From NCBI RefSeq assembly GCF_051020985.1, contig NC_135000.1, forward strand, positions 2,790,001-2,854,000: 64,000 nucleotides of DNA, written 5' to 3'. The notes below the pieces were generated by a model. That model saw nothing but the letters and a program-made list of their open reading frames with translations. It had not been told where the DNA came from and ran no database searches. Position numbers and translations under genes: made by a program. Shown one piece after another: positions 62,376 to 64,000 of the stretch (positions are counted from its first letter, which is position 1; each line of letters starts with the position of its first letter). This DNA comes from Nomia melanderi (Eukaryota > Arthropoda > Insecta > Hymenoptera > Halictidae).

Positions 62376-63315
62376 ATTACAAAAGCGTCATTGCGAAAGA
62401 TTTCAAGTCAAAGTTCATATATTTGTACAAACCCAAGACTATAAGACTCTTCGAATCCCACGAAAAGTATCATTCTAATTTTAATCGAAAAACTAAAAAT
62501 CCACTCGACTAGGACAATAGTTTTAGTGTCAAGCCAATTGTTATCAGAAAACTAATACCCTACCATATTTTATCCAAAACAATACATGTCATTACTGATA
62601 TTGCATTGAACATCGATCTCTTGCCGCCATACGTGAGCATAATTTTCCAGGAAAATCAGGCGCGAAGGAGTTAAACCCACAGCGACGTCATGGATACATA
62701 GATACAGGCCGGGTGAGTCCATATGCGACGTCGAATGATAACAGATAAGGAAACAGGTCGATGCGTCGGAACACAGGGTTCCCGCTCTCAAATCTCACGG
62801 AAGCAGTTCGTCCTTATTGGATTTCCTAGCAGCTTTGTGTCTTCATCCATCAACCCTACCCTGCATGCTCCTCGCTGAGCAATTTATTTAAGTTTTATTA
62901 CAGTGAAAGCCTCGGGAAGACAGTCGATACCCCAGCGATGGTTATTGATGCACAGGGACCTGCTTCGCGAATACCTGTAGCAACTGCGCGTTTTGATATC
63001 GTAATACCAACATTGTTCTTCAGCCGTTCGGTTCAATCAATTATTCCCCCCTTTCCGATGTGTATTAACATCGATAGAATAATGTGGACAGGGTTTCCTA
63101 TTCAAATGCATTCAAATGGGATACATCGAGGACACGGTGTAATATTGATGTCCGGAGAATTTCCATGGAAATTCTGCGGAAGATCTTTTTAAATATATTT
63201 ACCTATTTGGTATATTCTAGGGAAGATTGTAGGCAGGACTTAATCATTTCTGGTGAAATGCCGAGTATAGATCGTCACTGGGTTTTTATCTCATACAGCA
63301 CGATAACTGGAGATT

Positions 63316-63567
63316 TTAACCCTTTGCGGTCCGAAGTGCTCTTGGTTTTTCACTTTGAGGTTCACGTCGCCGTTAGTTCATTCAATTATAGCTTAATATG
63401 ACGCTCTATTTATTTGTTCAAGAATATTTGGGAGTCATTGAAATGTTACCTTTAAATGGTACAATTGTGATATTACATATAAATATAGAAAAAATTGTTA
63501 AAACAGGTAGAGGTTGCAATAAAATAGAATGTCGAGTCTGACTCGACATAGGACTGCTAAGGGTTGA
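63316..63567. mobile_element. TTAA-bounded MITE, CCCTTTGCGGTCC variant (252 bp)
   Basis: Left TTAACCCTTTGCGGTCCG; the right end ATAGGACTGCTAAGGGTTGA is complementary at most terminal positions. Near the right end is GTCGAGTCTGACTCGAC, a 17-base palindrome. Shares its last four bases with the next element. Confidence 0.7.
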
Positions 63568-63721
63568 AACAAATTAATTATTGTAGCAGTCAACAATAAC
63601 TTTAGTCACGTGACGAGTATAGCTCGTCATTCGATTTTCATGCCATAAAGCACAATGACGAGCTGTACTCGTCAGGCGACTGAAGTCACTGTTGAATGTT
63701 GTAATAATTAATTTGGTTTAA
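63564..63721. mobile_element. Palindromic TTAA-bounded element (158 bp)
   Basis: Arms 63571-63631 and 63654-63714 are complementary at about 51 of 61 positions around a 22-base loop. They include AAATTAATTATT at the outside and TGACGAGTA-AGCTCGTCATT inside. Left border TTGA (shared with the previous element), right border TTAA. Confidence 0.75.
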
Positions 63722-64000
63722 AATTTCTAGTTCGTTCAATCTGGTAATATTGTATCACCTTTCGTTATTTGTGTAAATATCACAGATCAATATCACATAT
63801 TGATTACCGATAGAACTGCTAGGTAGCATTAAATAAAATGGAACATGTCTTTTTTAAGTGAAAATTAAATGGTTATTTCATGCACAATTTTTCATGATTA
63901 AATCTTATCGGAAGGGGTTAATAGGTAGTTGCAGGGAGATGTAATTGGAAATTTAGTGAATTATTTTCGTGCCATTGGTACTGGGAATATGGTGAATATA

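Larger units (their letters stand above)
55065..64000 (+). other. Ac3 intron 4, 5' part (runs off the window)
   Basis: Starts GTGAGT. No exon encoding the expected TM6/linker/C1 catalytic domain is seen, so the intron is at least 8.9 kb. It contains tandem arrays (55140-56120, 56455-56640, 56700-57080, 58180-58930, 60615-60735), CpG-rich blocks (about 57700-58080, 60900-61170, 62630-62960) and TTAA-bounded elements (57430-57677, 62124-62375, 63316-63721). 59000-60200 and 61200-62060 hold nothing I recognise. Confidence 0.7.

Noticed and set aside
62938..63401. 84- and 105-codon frames near the window end
   Set aside because: No similarity I recognise to cyclase TM6/C1 or to any other family; the second frame runs into a MITE at 63316.
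55065..64000. Next Ac3 exon (TM6 and start of the catalytic domain)
   Set aside because: Looked for on the + strand; no candidate with family residues and splice sites was found, so it probably lies outside.
1..64000. tRNA, rRNA, CRISPR arrays and bacterial-type operons
   Set aside because: No cloverleaf with a B-box such as GGTTCGAATCC, no rRNA stretch, and tandem arrays lack the repeat-spacer pattern; the sequence is clearly eukaryotic.

Overview
The window is nuclear DNA from an insect, most likely a hymenopteran and plausibly a bee. It is strongly AT-rich, with short CpG-rich blocks (a few hundred bases each), many degenerate minisatellites, long introns with GT-AG borders and one spliced gene. 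The clade call is an inference from composition and gene content; nothing here fixes the species.

The only gene I can support is the 5' part of a transmembrane adenylate cyclase of the ADCY5/6 class (Drosophila Ac3, also DAC39E), on the + strand. Four coding exons join in frame: 38159-38437, 40267-40425, 49703-49916 and 54745-55064. They give 324 residues: a Pro/Ser/Thr-rich cytoplasmic N-terminus and about five of the six membrane spans of the first membrane domain. The sixth span, both cyclase catalytic domains and the second membrane domain must lie beyond base 64000. Introns are 1.8, 9.3, 4.8 and more than 8.9 kb.

Bases 1-38158 hold no gene I can support. They contain tandem repeats, CpG-rich islands, a 762-bp foldback element with 291-bp arms (12041-12802) and many short elements bounded by TTAA. 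The introns hold the same kinds of material.

The most striking pattern is about two dozen short palindrome-ended elements, typically 220-252 bp, belonging to several terminal-sequence families (starting TTAACCCTTTGCACTCG, TTAACCAGTTAACTGTG, TTAACCCCTTGTCC, TTAACACATTGNNTGCC, TTAACACTAGG). Nearly all are bounded by TTAA or a one-base variant. TTAA is the target duplicated by piggyBac-type transposases, so I read them as non-autonomous piggyBac-type MITEs. They nest inside one another, and in three places adjacent elements share a single TTAA-like tetranucleotide. One ends 52 bp before the first Ac3 ATG. Separately, a 730-bp solo LTR with a perfect 5-bp duplication lies 33 bp upstream of exon 4, and intron 1 carries a long imperfect inverted repeat between exons 1 and 2.
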